Under the pieces are notes generated by a model. That model worked only from the letters and a program-made list of their open reading frames with translations. It ran no database searches and was not told the origin of the DNA. Shown here piece by piece: positions 46,236 through 56,280 of a DNA stretch of 64,000 nt. Both the position numbers and the translations under genes were made by a program. This DNA comes from Alphaproteobacteria bacterium (GTDB lineage: Bacteria; Pseudomonadota; Alphaproteobacteria; Micavibrionales; Micavibrionaceae), in assembly GCA_017999645.1 (NCBI GenBank), contig JAGNLJ010000009.1, positions 23,405-87,404 of the forward strand, in the 5' to 3' direction. Numbering within the stretch: position 1 is the stretch's first letter; the number at the start of each line of letters is the position of its first letter.

Positions 46236-48965
46236 ATGGAATTATTTGCGCTGCTGATAGGCCTGTTTTTTCTGGTGACCCTTTTTATGCCATGGGTCAA
46301 CCATTTCCGTTTTGGTCCGGTTCGGGAGCATCTCGAAAGGCTTGAAAGTAAGATCAGGCAGTTGGAAGACAGGCTGGATGGCAAAGTGCAAAAACCTTCA
46401 GCATTTTCACAGGCGTCAACCACCGACATTGTAAAAGACGATAACACTCATATCCAGAAAGCCCGTGAGGCAGAGAGGGAACGTATTCAAAAATTGTTGG
46501 AAGTGCAAAGACAAAAGGACGCTGAAATATTTCAACAAGAAATTCAGGCGAAGGTAGAGAATCGCCCCACTTATAAGACTGAAGTTAAATCAGATTATAG
46601 CTTTGAGAAAAATATTGCTACCAAGTTGCCTGTCTGGATTGGCGCAATTTCTCTCATATGCGCTGCCTTCTTCCTTGTTAAATATTCGATTGAGTTAGGA
46701 TGGCTTAGTCCACTTGTGCGGATTTCGATTGGCGGCGTATTCGGCGCTGCTCTTGTTACTGCTGGGCAATGGATTGTTAAGCGCCCGAACATTGCGAATT
46801 CGACACGCATAGCGCAGGGGCTTGTCGGCGCGGGACTGGTTGCTTTGTATGTTAGTCTTTACGCAGCCATTAATCTTTATCATTTGCTGCCGCCATTGTT
46901 GGGCTTTGGCGGTATGACGGCGATTACGGCTCTGGCTGTAATTTTGTCCCTGAGACATGGGCAGCCGATTGCGGTCTTCGGTTTGCTCGGCGGTTTGCTC
47001 ACGCCTGCATTGGTTGGCTCAACCGAACCTAACGCTATAGCGATGTTTACTTATTTATTTTTACTTTTCAGCGGCATGTTTATCGTCCTCGCTCGTAAAG
47101 GCTGGTGGATATTGGCGGTTGCCGCGTTGCTCGGTGTTTTTGGTTGGTCGGTATGTTGGTTTATGATCGCTTTTGCTGCGACTGATGCTTTTGTTCTTGT
47201 GCTTTTTGCGATTGCCATTACGGCTGTTGTATTGGCTGTTACGGGCAAGCATGTTGCGGAGAATAATACCAATAGCCGTTCTATTCATGTCGTTAATCTT
47301 ACTGCGCTTGCAGGCGGCATTTTAACCATTACGTGGTTGAGCTTCAAAATCTCGCTTACCCTTTTTGATTGGTCGATGCTGGGGCTTTTAAGTGTGGCTC
47401 TTATGGCTTTGGCTTATTTCCAGCCTGCCGTTTATCAAAGGCCGTTATGGGTTAAGTTGGGTGCCAATCTTATTTTATTCGCCATCTGGGCACAGCATGC
47501 GCCTTTGAATGACGCAATTGCTGTGATTGTAGGTATGAGTGTGATTTATGTTGGAGGCGGTGCCTTGATCATGCGTCAGGTGAATGATCCGCGTTTCTGG
47601 GCGGGGCTTCAGGCTATAGCTGCGATTGCTCTATACGTTATCTCTTATCGCGTACTCAATTTGCCTGCAGGATTTATTGAGTCCTTCGGTATGTTCTGGG
47701 GCATATTAAGCCTTATCCTCGCAAGCCTTGCCATTTATCAGGCTTCTGACATTCGTGCAAAATATACAGCCGATGGCGTTATTCAAGAGCATCTTGTGGC
47801 TATTTATGCGCTGGCGGCGTCAGCCTTTATTTCCCTTGGCATCGCCATTGAGCTGCCGTGGCAATATGTGCCCTTGGCGATTGCAGGACAAATTACAGCG
47901 ACGGCTTGGATCTATCAGAAAACAGGAATCGATTTCCTGAAAAAAATTATGATCATCCTGATCGCCGTTTTTGCTGCGATGAATTATGAACTGATTGTGC
48001 TATTTGCGAATTTAATGTTGCATAGCATTGCAGGAGAATCTCCCGGTATCGGCCCAATCGGTTCGCGTCTTCTGGCTGCACCGCTTGTTAAATTGGGTGC
48101 TCCGACTGTGCTGGTTTCCTTGGCATTATGGGCGACAATGCAGCGCGATCGTAGTGATCAGAAAACAATTCGTGTTTTATTCGGAGCAGCGGGATTGCTG
48201 GCCTTGGCAACTTTCTACACCATGTTGCGCATTGCGATTCATGCGAACGATCCCGGTTTCAATACAAACATCTTTGCGATTAGTGCAGGATTTATCGAAA
48301 GAGGAATCATAACCGTTGTTTTTGCAGCCTTGGGTGCAGCATTGCTCCATGCTTCGAACCGCCCGGATATGGCGTTCCTGACTAAATCAGGTAAAGCTCT
48401 TTTTCATCTTGCGATGTTGCGTCTTGCCTACTTTGACCTTCTGCTTTTCAACCCGCTATGGGCCAGAAGCCAGTTTGTCGGCGATACACCACTTTTAAAT
48501 GGCATTACACTGACATTTGGTCTTGGTGCTTTACTTACGATATGGGCTGTTCGTAGTGAGAAGCTTAATAGCGATAATGGGCCACTGAACTTCATTTATA
48601 AAATCTTTGGTTTTGTAATGCTGTTTGCTTTCTCTTCTTTTACAGTGCGCCAATATTTTCATGGAGGAAATATGTTTCATGGCTCTATAAGCGCAGAAGA
48701 ACTTTACAGCTATTCAGTTGTATGGCTTGTTACAGGACTTTCTTTGCTTGCCATTGGTATTCATTGGGCAAACAAATCTGCACGTATGGCTTCTCTCGTG
48801 TTTGTCGTTTTGGCAGTTTTGAAAGTGTTTCTGTATGATGCTGCCGAGCTTGAGGGGCTTTACCGTGTGTTCTCATTCCTCGGTTTGGGTGTGAGCCTTA
48901 TTGGCCTCAGCTTCTTCTATACAAAATTTGTATTCAAAAGCGCCCGCATACAGCAGGCCGAATAG
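46236..48965 (+). CDS. DUF2339 multi-pass membrane protein
   Basis: 909 aa. An N-terminal helix (LFALLIGLFFLVTLFMPWV), a coiled-coil Glu/Lys/Gln region to about 130, then more than 20 hydrophobic segments filling the rest. This is the DUF2339 architecture; motifs such as LPVWIGAISLICAAFFLVKY and RIAQGLVGAGLVALYVSLYA are typical. Its function is not established; genomic context here (lipase, KAS III, acyltransferase) suggests an envelope role. First gene of the TetR-controlled operon. Confidence 0.85.
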   Translation: MELFALLIGLFFLVTLFMPWVNHFRFGPVREHLERLESKIRQLEDRLDGKVQKPSAFSQASTTDIVKDDNTHIQKAREAERERIQKLLEVQRQKDAEIFQQEIQAKVENRPTYKTEVKSDYSFEKNIATKLPVWIGAISLICAAFFLVKYSIELGWLSPLVRISIGGVFGAALVTAGQWIVKRPNIANSTRIAQGLVGAGLVALYVSLYAAINLYHLLPPLLGFGGMTAITALAVILSLRHGQPIAVFGLLGGLLTPALVGSTEPNAIAMFTYLFLLFSGMFIVLARKGWWILAVAALLGVFGWSVCWFMIAFAATDAFVLVLFAIAITAVVLAVTGKHVAENNTNSRSIHVVNLTALAGGILTITWLSFKISLTLFDWSMLGLLSVALMALAYFQPAVYQRPLWVKLGANLILFAIWAQHAPLNDAIAVIVGMSVIYVGGGALIMRQVNDPRFWAGLQAIAAIALYVISYRVLNLPAGFIESFGMFWGILSLILASLAIYQASDIRAKYTADGVIQEHLVAIYALAASAFISLGIAIELPWQYVPLAIAGQITATAWIYQKTGIDFLKKIMIILIAVFAAMNYELIVLFANLMLHSIAGESPGIGPIGSRLLAAPLVKLGAPTVLVSLALWATMQRDRSDQKTIRVLFGAAGLLALATFYTMLRIAIHANDPGFNTNIFAISAGFIERGIITVVFAALGAALLHASNRPDMAFLTKSGKALFHLAMLRLAYFDLLLFNPLWARSQFVGDTPLLNGITLTFGLGALLTIWAVRSEKLNSDNGPLNFIYKIFGFVMLFAFSSFTVRQYFHGGNMFHGSISAEELYSYSVVWLVTGLSLLAIGIHWANKSARMASLVFVVLAVLKVFLYDAAELEGLYRVFSFLGLGVSLIGLSFFYTKFVFKSARIQQAE

Positions 48966-48967
48966 TA

Positions 48968-49693
48968 ATGAATTTCTGGAGGATTGTTTTTGCCATGACT
49001 TTACTTATGACACCTGTAAGCCCGGCTCAGGCGACGACCAAAGATACGGTTGTTCTTTTACATGGGATTGGCCATTCGCGCTGGAATATGTACTGGGTTG
49101 AAAGAGCCATGCGGAAAGAAGGTTATGAAGTCGTCAATATTACGTACCCTTCTTTAAAGCACGACATCGGCACTTTATCAGGTTTGATTCATGAGGAATT
49201 AGCTGTTGAAAAATTATGGCAGAAGCAAGGTAAAGTTCATTTTGTAACGCACTCCATGGGTGGTTTGGTTACACGCCGATATTTGGAAACTTATAAATCA
49301 GATATTCCTCAAGAAAAGCTTGGTCGTGTTGTTATGCTTGCGCCGCCTAATGGCGGTAGTGAGGTTGCCGATTTCCTGAAGAATTTTCCTCCTTATAAAT
49401 GGTCGTTTGGCCCTGCAGGACAGGAATTAGCGACAGAAGCGCGGGCAAAGGATTTAGTGAAGCCTTATTACGAGTTAGGTATTATTGCAGGATCAAAAAA
49501 ATGGCCTTATGTCGTTGCAAATTTTATTGTTCCCGGAAGTCATGATGGGCGAGTGACTGTCGAGAAAACAAAATTGGATGGAATGAAGGGCCATGTGACG
49601 CTGCCAGCCACGCATAGCTTCATTTCATGGAAGCCAAGTGTTCATAAGCAAATTATTGCCTTCCTCGAAAAGGGCGAGTTCAGCCATGAATAA
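48968..49693 (+). CDS. Secreted alpha/beta-hydrolase, lipase-like
   Basis: 241 aa with signal peptide (MNFWRIVFAMTLLMTPVSPAQA). TVVLLHGIGHSRWNMYW (oxyanion HG), VTHSMGGLVTRRYL (nucleophile Ser in the elbow), GSHDGRV (acid) and TLPATHSFI (His). Resembles periplasmic triacylglycerol lipase/acyl hydrolases. Likely releases acyl chains from lipids for the downstream acyl-handling enzymes; that link is inference. 2-nt gap to DUF2339, 8-nt overlap with the next gene. Confidence 0.82.
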   Translation: MNFWRIVFAMTLLMTPVSPAQATTKDTVVLLHGIGHSRWNMYWVERAMRKEGYEVVNITYPSLKHDIGTLSGLIHEELAVEKLWQKQGKVHFVTHSMGGLVTRRYLETYKSDIPQEKLGRVVMLAPPNGGSEVADFLKNFPPYKWSFGPAGQELATEARAKDLVKPYYELGIIAGSKKWPYVVANFIVPGSHDGRVTVEKTKLDGMKGHVTLPATHSFISWKPSVHKQIIAFLEKGEFSHE

Positions 49694-50816
49694 GCAAGAC
49701 GTTTTTATTAATGGTTTTGGCTCTTTTTTGCCCGGGCAGCCGATTGTTAACAAAGATATGGAAGATTATCTGGGTTATATTGATGGAAAGCCTTCACGAT
49801 ATCGTGCGCCTGCCTTGCGCCAGAATAAAATAAAGACACGGCATTATGCGCTTTCGCCTGATGGAAAATCTAAATACAGCAGTGCAGAAATGGCGGCTCA
49901 GGCTATTCAAGATGCTGTCAAAAAATCCGAAATCAACTTAGGTGCAATTACCTATCTTGCTACCTCGTCAACGTTGGGCGATGTGCTGGTGCCGGGATTG
50001 GCTTCGCATGTGCATGCAGAATTGGGCCTTGCGCCAATTGAAATTGCCAATTTTCAAAGCGTATGCGCCAGTTCCTTCATGGCTTTAAAGTCGGCCTATA
50101 CACAAATTAAGGCAGGGGAGCATGCCTGTGCTGCGGTTTCAGGCAGCGAATTTTCTAGTCGTTATTTCAGGCCGGGTTTTTATGAGCAAACGATGAAAGC
50201 TCAAAAATGGGATCATGTGCCTTATGAAGCTGAATTTTTACGCTTTACGCTTTCAGACGGTGCAGGCGCAGCTCTTCTTGAGGGTAAGCCTAATGAAAAG
50301 GGTCAATCGCTTAAAATCCATTGGATTGATATAAAATCATATGCCGACAGATTTGAGACTTGCATGCTCGCGGGTGGCGTGAAGCAGCCTGATGGCATTA
50401 AGCACTGGAGCAACTTTGATAATTTGGTTGAAGCTTCGGCACATGGTTCTTTTATTCTTATGCAGGATTTCAACCTGCTTAAAAAAATGATTCCTGTTTG
50501 GGTTTCCCATTATCTTGATCTGATCGACCAGGAGAAAATCGTGATTGATGACATTGATCATGTTTGCAGCCACTATTCTTCTCATTCCCTGCGAGAAGAA
50601 ACAATGTCTCTGCTTAGAAAGGCCGGGGCCATGATTGATGAAGAAAAATGGTTTACGAATTTATATACCAAAGGCAACACTGGAACTGCCTCGATTTTTA
50701 TCATGCTTGATGAGTTGTTTCATGGAGGGAAGCTCAAATCAGGAGAGAAGATTTTGTGTCATGTGCCCGAGAGTGGGCGCGGACTTAATTGTTTAATGTT
50801 ATTGGAGGTACTATGA
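49686..50816 (+). CDS. 3-oxoacyl-ACP synthase III-like (KAS III/thiolase fold)
   Basis: 376 aa from the ATG at 49686 (upstream start 49638 would overlap the lipase). Thiolase-fold signatures: ITYLATSSTLGDVLVPG, FQSVCASSFMALKSA with the active-site Cys, the DHVCSHYSSHS His region, and YTKGNTGTASIFIMLDEL with the Asn. Condenses acyl thioesters. The His context differs from the FabH HQAN motif, so it is unlikely to be the housekeeping FabH. Coupled to the diiron-like gene by ATGA. Confidence 0.85.
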   Translation: MNKQDVFINGFGSFLPGQPIVNKDMEDYLGYIDGKPSRYRAPALRQNKIKTRHYALSPDGKSKYSSAEMAAQAIQDAVKKSEINLGAITYLATSSTLGDVLVPGLASHVHAELGLAPIEIANFQSVCASSFMALKSAYTQIKAGEHACAAVSGSEFSSRYFRPGFYEQTMKAQKWDHVPYEAEFLRFTLSDGAGAALLEGKPNEKGQSLKIHWIDIKSYADRFETCMLAGGVKQPDGIKHWSNFDNLVEASAHGSFILMQDFNLLKKMIPVWVSHYLDLIDQEKIVIDDIDHVCSHYSSHSLREETMSLLRKAGAMIDEEKWFTNLYTKGNTGTASIFIMLDELFHGGKLKSGEKILCHVPESGRGLNCLMLLEVL

Positions 50817-51478
50817 ATACTGAAGAAGTTATGCGCGGTCTTATCAAGGTCTGGACGGATTTTGAAACATCACTGGATAACACGCCATTGATTGACAAGC
50901 TTAATCGTGGAAAATTCCGTCTTGAGGATTACAAAACGCTGCTCATCAATCACCGTCAGCAGGTTGTGGAAGGCACCCGATGGATATCGCGGGCTTCTTC
51001 CAGTATTGACGGGCAATATCTCGAGCACCGTTCTATGTTTTTGAAGCATGCCATAACGGAACACCGCGATTACCAGATGCTTGAAGACAATTATATATCG
51101 CTGGGCGGCACTCTTGAGGAAATCAGGAATGCTGAAAAGAATATCGGAACAGAAGCGTTGCATGGCTATATGTTCCATAACGCCAGTCAGCCCAATCCTT
51201 TTAACCTGCTGGGTTCAATGTTTATCATCGAAGGTCTTGGCCAAAAGAAAGCGGGTGTATGGGGCGCGGAAATCCAGAGGCAGCTTAATCTTGAAGAGAA
51301 ACAGGTCAGCTTTCTTTTATATCACTCAAAACATGATGAAGAACATATGGATGAATTCCATGAAGTTCTCGATTCAGGTATTCTCGAAATACCGGAGTTG
51401 GGCTCACGCATAATAAAGACGGCCAAAGTAACTGCGCGGCTTTATCAATTGCAAATAGAAGAATTGGGGAACGTATAA
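50813..51478 (+). CDS. Haem-oxygenase-like diiron protein (HDO/TENA fold)
   Basis: 221 aa from the ATG at 50813 (GGAGG 6 nt upstream). All-helical. Candidate iron ligands are QQVVEGTRW (Glu, first core helix), AITEHRDYQMLEDN (Glu/His pair) and YHSKHDEEHMDEFHEVLD (His, Asp, His), as in the iron-containing redox enzyme family with UndA and SznF. Such enzymes use O2 to oxidise or decarboxylate amino or fatty acids. With a KAS III and an acyl ligase beside it, a fatty-acyl substrate is likely. Ligand assignment is by eye. Confidence 0.75.
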   Translation: MNTEEVMRGLIKVWTDFETSLDNTPLIDKLNRGKFRLEDYKTLLINHRQQVVEGTRWISRASSSIDGQYLEHRSMFLKHAITEHRDYQMLEDNYISLGGTLEEIRNAEKNIGTEALHGYMFHNASQPNPFNLLGSMFIIEGLGQKKAGVWGAEIQRQLNLEEKQVSFLLYHSKHDEEHMDEFHEVLDSGILEIPELGSRIIKTAKVTARLYQLQIEELGNV

Positions 51479-52344
51479 TGTCTTTTGATCTCGCAACACA
51501 TGATCTCAATAATCCTGATCCGTGGTTGGCACTTGCCCTTGATCAAAGCACGTTTTTCGATCAATCGGCTAAGGAAGCTTTGCTTACAAATAACAACAGT
51601 CGTTCAAGGAAAGTTCTCCTTCCTATTATAAGGCCGCTTGCTCGCGTTTCAATTGCACTGGTTAAGCTGGTAAGGATTGTTATTCCCAATAGCCTGACAT
51701 CCTCTAAGGCGCTCCATCACCTGATTGCATGGGGCATGCGCAATTTCTTAAGCAAAGAAGCAAACTATCTGATCATTCGACACTTTCATATTGGAAGTCA
51801 GATCTTGAGATTTTTAAATGATAATTTGGCCGAAGGTAAATTGCCTTCTCATCCGTTGTTCCCAACCGAAGTAAATGATTTCAAGAACAACATGTTTGTG
51901 CAACATGACCTCAATATTTATAATTTTATTATTGAACTGAATGCTTTTCTTCAGAAAAATAATAAAAAAATTGAAGCCATTCCTGTTGGCCAAATTAATT
52001 TTTCAGCTATTCGCGATTTCGATCATGAGATCAAGCCGTTGCCTGACACCTGGCATAACTGCATAGATTTGCAGAGCGCCATTGAAATCTATACGCCTTT
52101 ATTTGCGGTCTTTTTGTCCGATGATGCTTTCTGGCGTGCGAGCAATTCTCTGCAACTTGACGAAACAATGGCTGTGTACATTGCCAAGATGATGAATCAG
52201 GAGACTATTATGGGTCTTGTGAACAACAAGCACCCAATGGTTCCTCTCTCAACATTCGAAGCTGGCTTCCGTCTCATGTTGCATGGGCTGGATACAGAAA
52301 ATCTATACGGCTTTATCAAATCTATCAGGGATAATAAGCAATGA
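51478..52344 (+). CDS. Conserved-looking protein of unknown function in lipid operon
   Basis: 288 aa, no signal peptide. A basic hydrophobic segment near 45-75 (LLPIIRPLARVSIALVKLVR) may be membrane-associated. Two HFH/HxI patches (RHFHIGSQILRFL, VQHDLNIYNFIIEL) and a DDAFWRASNSLQ region stand out. Fully embedded in the operon: 1-nt overlap with the diiron gene and 4-nt overlap with the Aas-like gene. I recognise no family with confidence. Confidence 0.7.
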   Translation: MSFDLATHDLNNPDPWLALALDQSTFFDQSAKEALLTNNNSRSRKVLLPIIRPLARVSIALVKLVRIVIPNSLTSSKALHHLIAWGMRNFLSKEANYLIIRHFHIGSQILRFLNDNLAEGKLPSHPLFPTEVNDFKNNMFVQHDLNIYNFIIELNAFLQKNNKKIEAIPVGQINFSAIRDFDHEIKPLPDTWHNCIDLQSAIEIYTPLFAVFLSDDAFWRASNSLQLDETMAVYIAKMMNQETIMGLVNNKHPMVPLSTFEAGFRLMLHGLDTENLYGFIKSIRDNKQ

Positions 52345-55300
52345 AAAATAACCAGTTTTCGTTATTAGCAAGCAAGCGTTTTTTACCGCTGTTTATTGCC
52401 CAGTTCATGGGGGCTTTTCACGATAACCTTTTTAAGAATGCGCTGGTTGTTTTGCTGCTTTACGGGATGGGGGTGCATACGACTCAAGATCCAAAAGTTT
52501 TGGTCACGCTGGCGGCTATTTTCTTCATTCTGCCTTTTGTTCTCTTTTCGGCCATTGGCGGGCAACTCGCAGATAAATATCCAAAGGAAAGAGTTATTCG
52601 TATCATCAAGCTTGCCGAGGTCATTACTGCTGTGTTGGGAGCAATCGCCTTGCTCAGTGGTTCTGTCATTTCTTCGTTCATCGCTTTATTTGCACTCGGT
52701 ACGCAGTCGGCGTTCTTTGGCCCTAGCAAATATTCCATACTTCCCGAGCATCTCAAGCAAGATGAACTTATTGGCGGTAATGCGCTGATCAACACAGGCA
52801 CATTCTTGGCTATCCTGTTTGGTACGATTGCGGGTGCGGGCTTGGTGATGCAGGACTCTGGCAAGGAGCTGGTTTGTGGTTTGTTGGTGATCTGTGCCGC
52901 CAGCGGTTATATTGCCAGCCGTTTTATTCCTGTGGCGGCGGCCAAGGCACCCACATTGAAAATCAATTTTAATCCTGTCACTGAAACAATCGATATCTTG
53001 CGTTATACCTTTAGCCAGAAACGTGGCATTGTGCAGGCGATTTTAGGTGTGGCGTGGTTTTATTTCCTCGGCGGCATGTTCATGGCTCAGTTTCCGAACT
53101 ATACGCAGGAAACATTGGGCGCGAATGAAAGTGTTTTGACGTTCTTTTTAATTATCTTCTCCGTCGGTGTTGCGATAGGAGGCTTGCTTAATCACCGTTT
53201 GCTCAAGGGCCGGGTTGAAGCTGTTTATGTGCCTCTGGCTATTCTCGGTATTACGATTTTTTCACTGGATATCTACTTTGCTTCGGCTCATGTCGTTAAA
53301 ATTCAGGGCGAACTGATTGGGTTTAAAGATTTTATTTCTGTTGCGGCAAACTGGCGCATTGCCTTTGATATTGCGATGGTTGCCGTTTGCGGTGGTTTAT
53401 TTGTGGTTCCTCTGAATGCGATCATTCAGCATTATACTGATCCGCAGCATCGCGCACGCATCATTGCTGGCGGCGCAATCCTTGATGCTGTTTTTATCGT
53501 GGCCTCTTCTGCGCTTTCAGCTGTGCTTATTGTTATGGGCTGGGAAATCAGAGAATTGTTTTTGGCGTTTGCCGTTCTGAATGCTGCTGTTGCCATCTAT
53601 ATCTGTAAACTTTTGCCGGATTATCTTTTCAAAAGTTTCCTGCAGGGATTATTTAAAATTCTTTATAAGGTCGAGGTCCGTGGTCTTGAGAATTTTGAAA
53701 AGGCCGGGAAGCGTGCTGTCATTGTTGGCAATCACGTTTCTTTGCTTGATCCGCCATTATTGGCTGCATTTTTGCCCGGGCGTCCCATGTTTGCGGTCAA
53801 TACACATGTCATCAATTGGTGGTGGGTGAAACCGTTTTTGAAACTGGTTGATACTTTTGGCCTCGACCCTACAAATCCTTTCTCAATGAAGGCGCTTATT
53901 AGGAAAGTGCAGGAAGATAGGCATGTTGTTATTTTCCCGGAAGGGCGTTTAACGGAAACGGGCGCTCTGATGAAGGTCTATGACGGGCCGGGCATGATTG
54001 CGGATAAGGCCGATGCCATAATTTTGCCTGTGCGCCTCGACGGCGTTCAGCACACTTCGTTTGCTCGTTTGAAGGGTAAAGTTCCATTGCGCAAGTTTCC
54101 TAAAATCACGATTACTATTCTTGAGCCACGTCAATTCAAGATTGATGAAAATATAAAGGGCCGTGCCAGACGTGCGGCGGCAGGGCGACAACTTTATGAT
54201 CTGATGGAAGAAATGATGTTCCTGACAGGGGATCGGCAACAAACGCTTTATGAGGCTATGTTGCACGCTCGCTATATCAATGGCGATGAGGCTATTATCG
54301 TAGAAGATATTGAGCGCAAGCCCGTAAAGTTCGGAAAGCTTATTCAGGGCACTCTTGCCTTGGGCCGTAAATTTCAAGGCATTACCAGTAAAGCTGAAAA
54401 TGTCGGGGTTATGCTTCCTAATTCTGTAGGCGCTGTGACTGCTTTTTTTGCTCTACAGGCTTTTGGGCGGGTGCCTGCAATGCTCAATTTTTCAGCAGGA
54501 ACGCAAGCAATCATTTCAGCCTGTAAAACGGCACAGATCAAGACAGTTATAACATCCAGCCGGTTTGTTGAGTTGGCACGTTTGAATGATTTAGTTGCGG
54601 AAATTCAAAAGCATGCCGAGGTTTTTTATATTGAGGATCTCAAAAAGAAAATCAGTTCTGCGGATAAAATATTAAGTTTATTTTCATCGCCAGAGCGTAT
54701 TCATAAAAAGCAAAAAATCAGCCCCAATGCTCCTGCCGTTGTTCTTTTTACGTCCGGCTCCGAAGGCAATCCCAAAGGCGTTGTGCTTAGCCACGAAAAT
54801 CTGATGACGAATATTGTCCAGCTTTCCTCGCGCGTTGATTTCAACAGGCAGGATATTGTTTTCAACTGTCTGCCGATGTTCCATTCCTTTGGCCTGACAG
54901 GCGGGACGTTATTACCGATACTATCGGGAGTGAAGACGTTTCTTTATCCGAGTCCTTTGCATTATCGTATCGTACCTGAACTGGTTTATTCATCCAATGC
55001 CACCATCATGTTTGGTACGGATACTTTCCTCTCAGGCTATGCACGCATGGCCAATCCTTATGATTTCTATCGCATGCGCTATATTTTCGCGGGAGCGGAG
55101 AAAGTTAAAAGCGAAACGCGTCAGCTTTATATGGAGCGTTTCGGCGTTCGTGTTCTGGAAGGGTACGGTGCAACGGAAACGGCTCCCGCGCTTGCTCTGA
55201 ATTCTCCCATGCATCAGAAAGCAGGAACGGTGGGACGCTTGTTGCCCGGATTGGAATACAGGCTTGATCCCGTACCGGGAATTGAAGAGGGCGGGCGCCT

Positions 55301-55766
55301 GTTTGTAAAAGGCCCGAATGTCATGCTTGGTTATTACATGGCTGACGATCCCGGTGTGTTGCAACCGCTGGAAGGCGGCTGGCATGATACAGGTGATATT
55401 GTTGATATTGACGAAGAAGGCTATGTCAAAATTCTGGGCCGCGCCAAGCGCTTTGCAAAAATTGCGGGAGAAATGGTGTCGCTGACCAGCGTGGAAGCGA
55501 TGGTACAGGCTGTATATCCCGATTCAGAACATGCCGTTATTGCTATTCCTGATCAGCGTAAAGGTGAACAGCTTATTCTTGTCACGACAAAGCATGGAGC
55601 GGCGAAAGAGTCTTTATCGGCCTATGCCTCTCAGAAGGGCATTACCGAACTGGGTGTTCCCAAGACGATCATCCAGATTGATAAAATGCCAATTCTGGGC
55701 AGCGGTAAAACTGATTATGCTGAGTTGCAACGATTTGTGAATGAAAAATTAATGAAGGTAGCTTAG
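52341..55766 (+). CDS. MFS-acyltransferase-acyl ligase fusion (Aas/LplT-like)
   Basis: 1141 aa in three parts. 1-415: MFS transporter of the LplT group (FLPLFIAQFMGAFHDNLFKN). About 430-620: PlsC-type acyltransferase with NHVSLLDPP (HX4D) and VVIFPEGRLTETG. About 650-1141: AMP-binding acyl ligase with LFTSGSEGNPKGVVLSHENL, GYGATETAPAL, WHDTGDIVDIDEEGYVKILG and the terminal catalytic Lys region GSGKTDYAEL. Known relatives import lysophospholipids and re-acylate them with free fatty acid. Last gene of the TetR operon; it would use acyl products made or released by the upstream enzymes. Confidence 0.9.
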   Translation: MKNNQFSLLASKRFLPLFIAQFMGAFHDNLFKNALVVLLLYGMGVHTTQDPKVLVTLAAIFFILPFVLFSAIGGQLADKYPKERVIRIIKLAEVITAVLGAIALLSGSVISSFIALFALGTQSAFFGPSKYSILPEHLKQDELIGGNALINTGTFLAILFGTIAGAGLVMQDSGKELVCGLLVICAASGYIASRFIPVAAAKAPTLKINFNPVTETIDILRYTFSQKRGIVQAILGVAWFYFLGGMFMAQFPNYTQETLGANESVLTFFLIIFSVGVAIGGLLNHRLLKGRVEAVYVPLAILGITIFSLDIYFASAHVVKIQGELIGFKDFISVAANWRIAFDIAMVAVCGGLFVVPLNAIIQHYTDPQHRARIIAGGAILDAVFIVASSALSAVLIVMGWEIRELFLAFAVLNAAVAIYICKLLPDYLFKSFLQGLFKILYKVEVRGLENFEKAGKRAVIVGNHVSLLDPPLLAAFLPGRPMFAVNTHVINWWWVKPFLKLVDTFGLDPTNPFSMKALIRKVQEDRHVVIFPEGRLTETGALMKVYDGPGMIADKADAIILPVRLDGVQHTSFARLKGKVPLRKFPKITITILEPRQFKIDENIKGRARRAAAGRQLYDLMEEMMFLTGDRQQTLYEAMLHARYINGDEAIIVEDIERKPVKFGKLIQGTLALGRKFQGITSKAENVGVMLPNSVGAVTAFFALQAFGRVPAMLNFSAGTQAIISACKTAQIKTVITSSRFVELARLNDLVAEIQKHAEVFYIEDLKKKISSADKILSLFSSPERIHKKQKISPNAPAVVLFTSGSEGNPKGVVLSHENLMTNIVQLSSRVDFNRQDIVFNCLPMFHSFGLTGGTLLPILSGVKTFLYPSPLHYRIVPELVYSSNATIMFGTDTFLSGYARMANPYDFYRMRYIFAGAEKVKSETRQLYMERFGVRVLEGYGATETAPALALNSPMHQKAGTVGRLLPGLEYRLDPVPGIEEGGRLFVKGPNVMLGYYMADDPGVLQPLEGGWHDTGDIVDIDEEGYVKILGRAKRFAKIAGEMVSLTSVEAMVQAVYPDSEHAVIAIPDQRKGEQLILVTTKHGAAKESLSAYASQKGITELGVPKTIIQIDKMPILGSGKTDYAELQRFVNEKLMKVA

Positions 55767-55887
55767 TAATATAACATTTTTCTACTATTTCAATGTCATC
55801 GTTGTCTCTATTGAGAATACATCCCTAACTCTCTTATCATGTAAATATGAGGGAAACCTCGCATATAAAACGAGGGTGCTTAAGACG

Positions 55888-56280
55888 ATGCCGACGCCAA
55901 AATACAAACCTACGACTGAAAAACGACACATGGTACAGGTGTTATCTGCTGCCGGAACGCCTAAGCGCACCATTGCACGCGCTTTAAAAATAGGACAGGA
56001 CACATTGAGTAAATATTATGCTGAAGACCTAGAAAATGGTCTAGAGCTGGCGAATGCGCGAGTCGTAAATAGACTTTTTCAATTGATTATGCAGGGCTCT
56101 ACACCAGCCACTATTTTTTGGCTAAAAGCACGAGCAGGATGGAAAGAAGGTCAGGTTATCGAAGTAAAAAACAAACAAGGTTCTGAAATTAACGTCGCAG
56201 CTCTTTCAGATGTCGAACGTAAAAAGCTTCGAGAGCTTCTATCAAAGGCCACTCACGCTGCGAAGCCTCAGGTTCACTAA
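55888..56280 (+). CDS. Phage-type HTH protein (small-terminase-like)
   Basis: 130 aa from the ATG at 55888 (GAGGG upstream; GTG at 55876 possible). N-terminal HTH: KRHMVQVLSAAGTPKRTIARALKIGQDTLSKYY, then a helical region with ATIFWLKARAGWKE and a short charged tail. This resembles small terminase or transposon-type HTH proteins of prophage-like elements. Marks the left part of the AT-rich mobile core. Confidence 0.6.
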   Translation: MPTPKYKPTTEKRHMVQVLSAAGTPKRTIARALKIGQDTLSKYYAEDLENGLELANARVVNRLFQLIMQGSTPATIFWLKARAGWKEGQVIEVKNKQGSEINVAALSDVERKKLRELLSKATHAAKPQVH

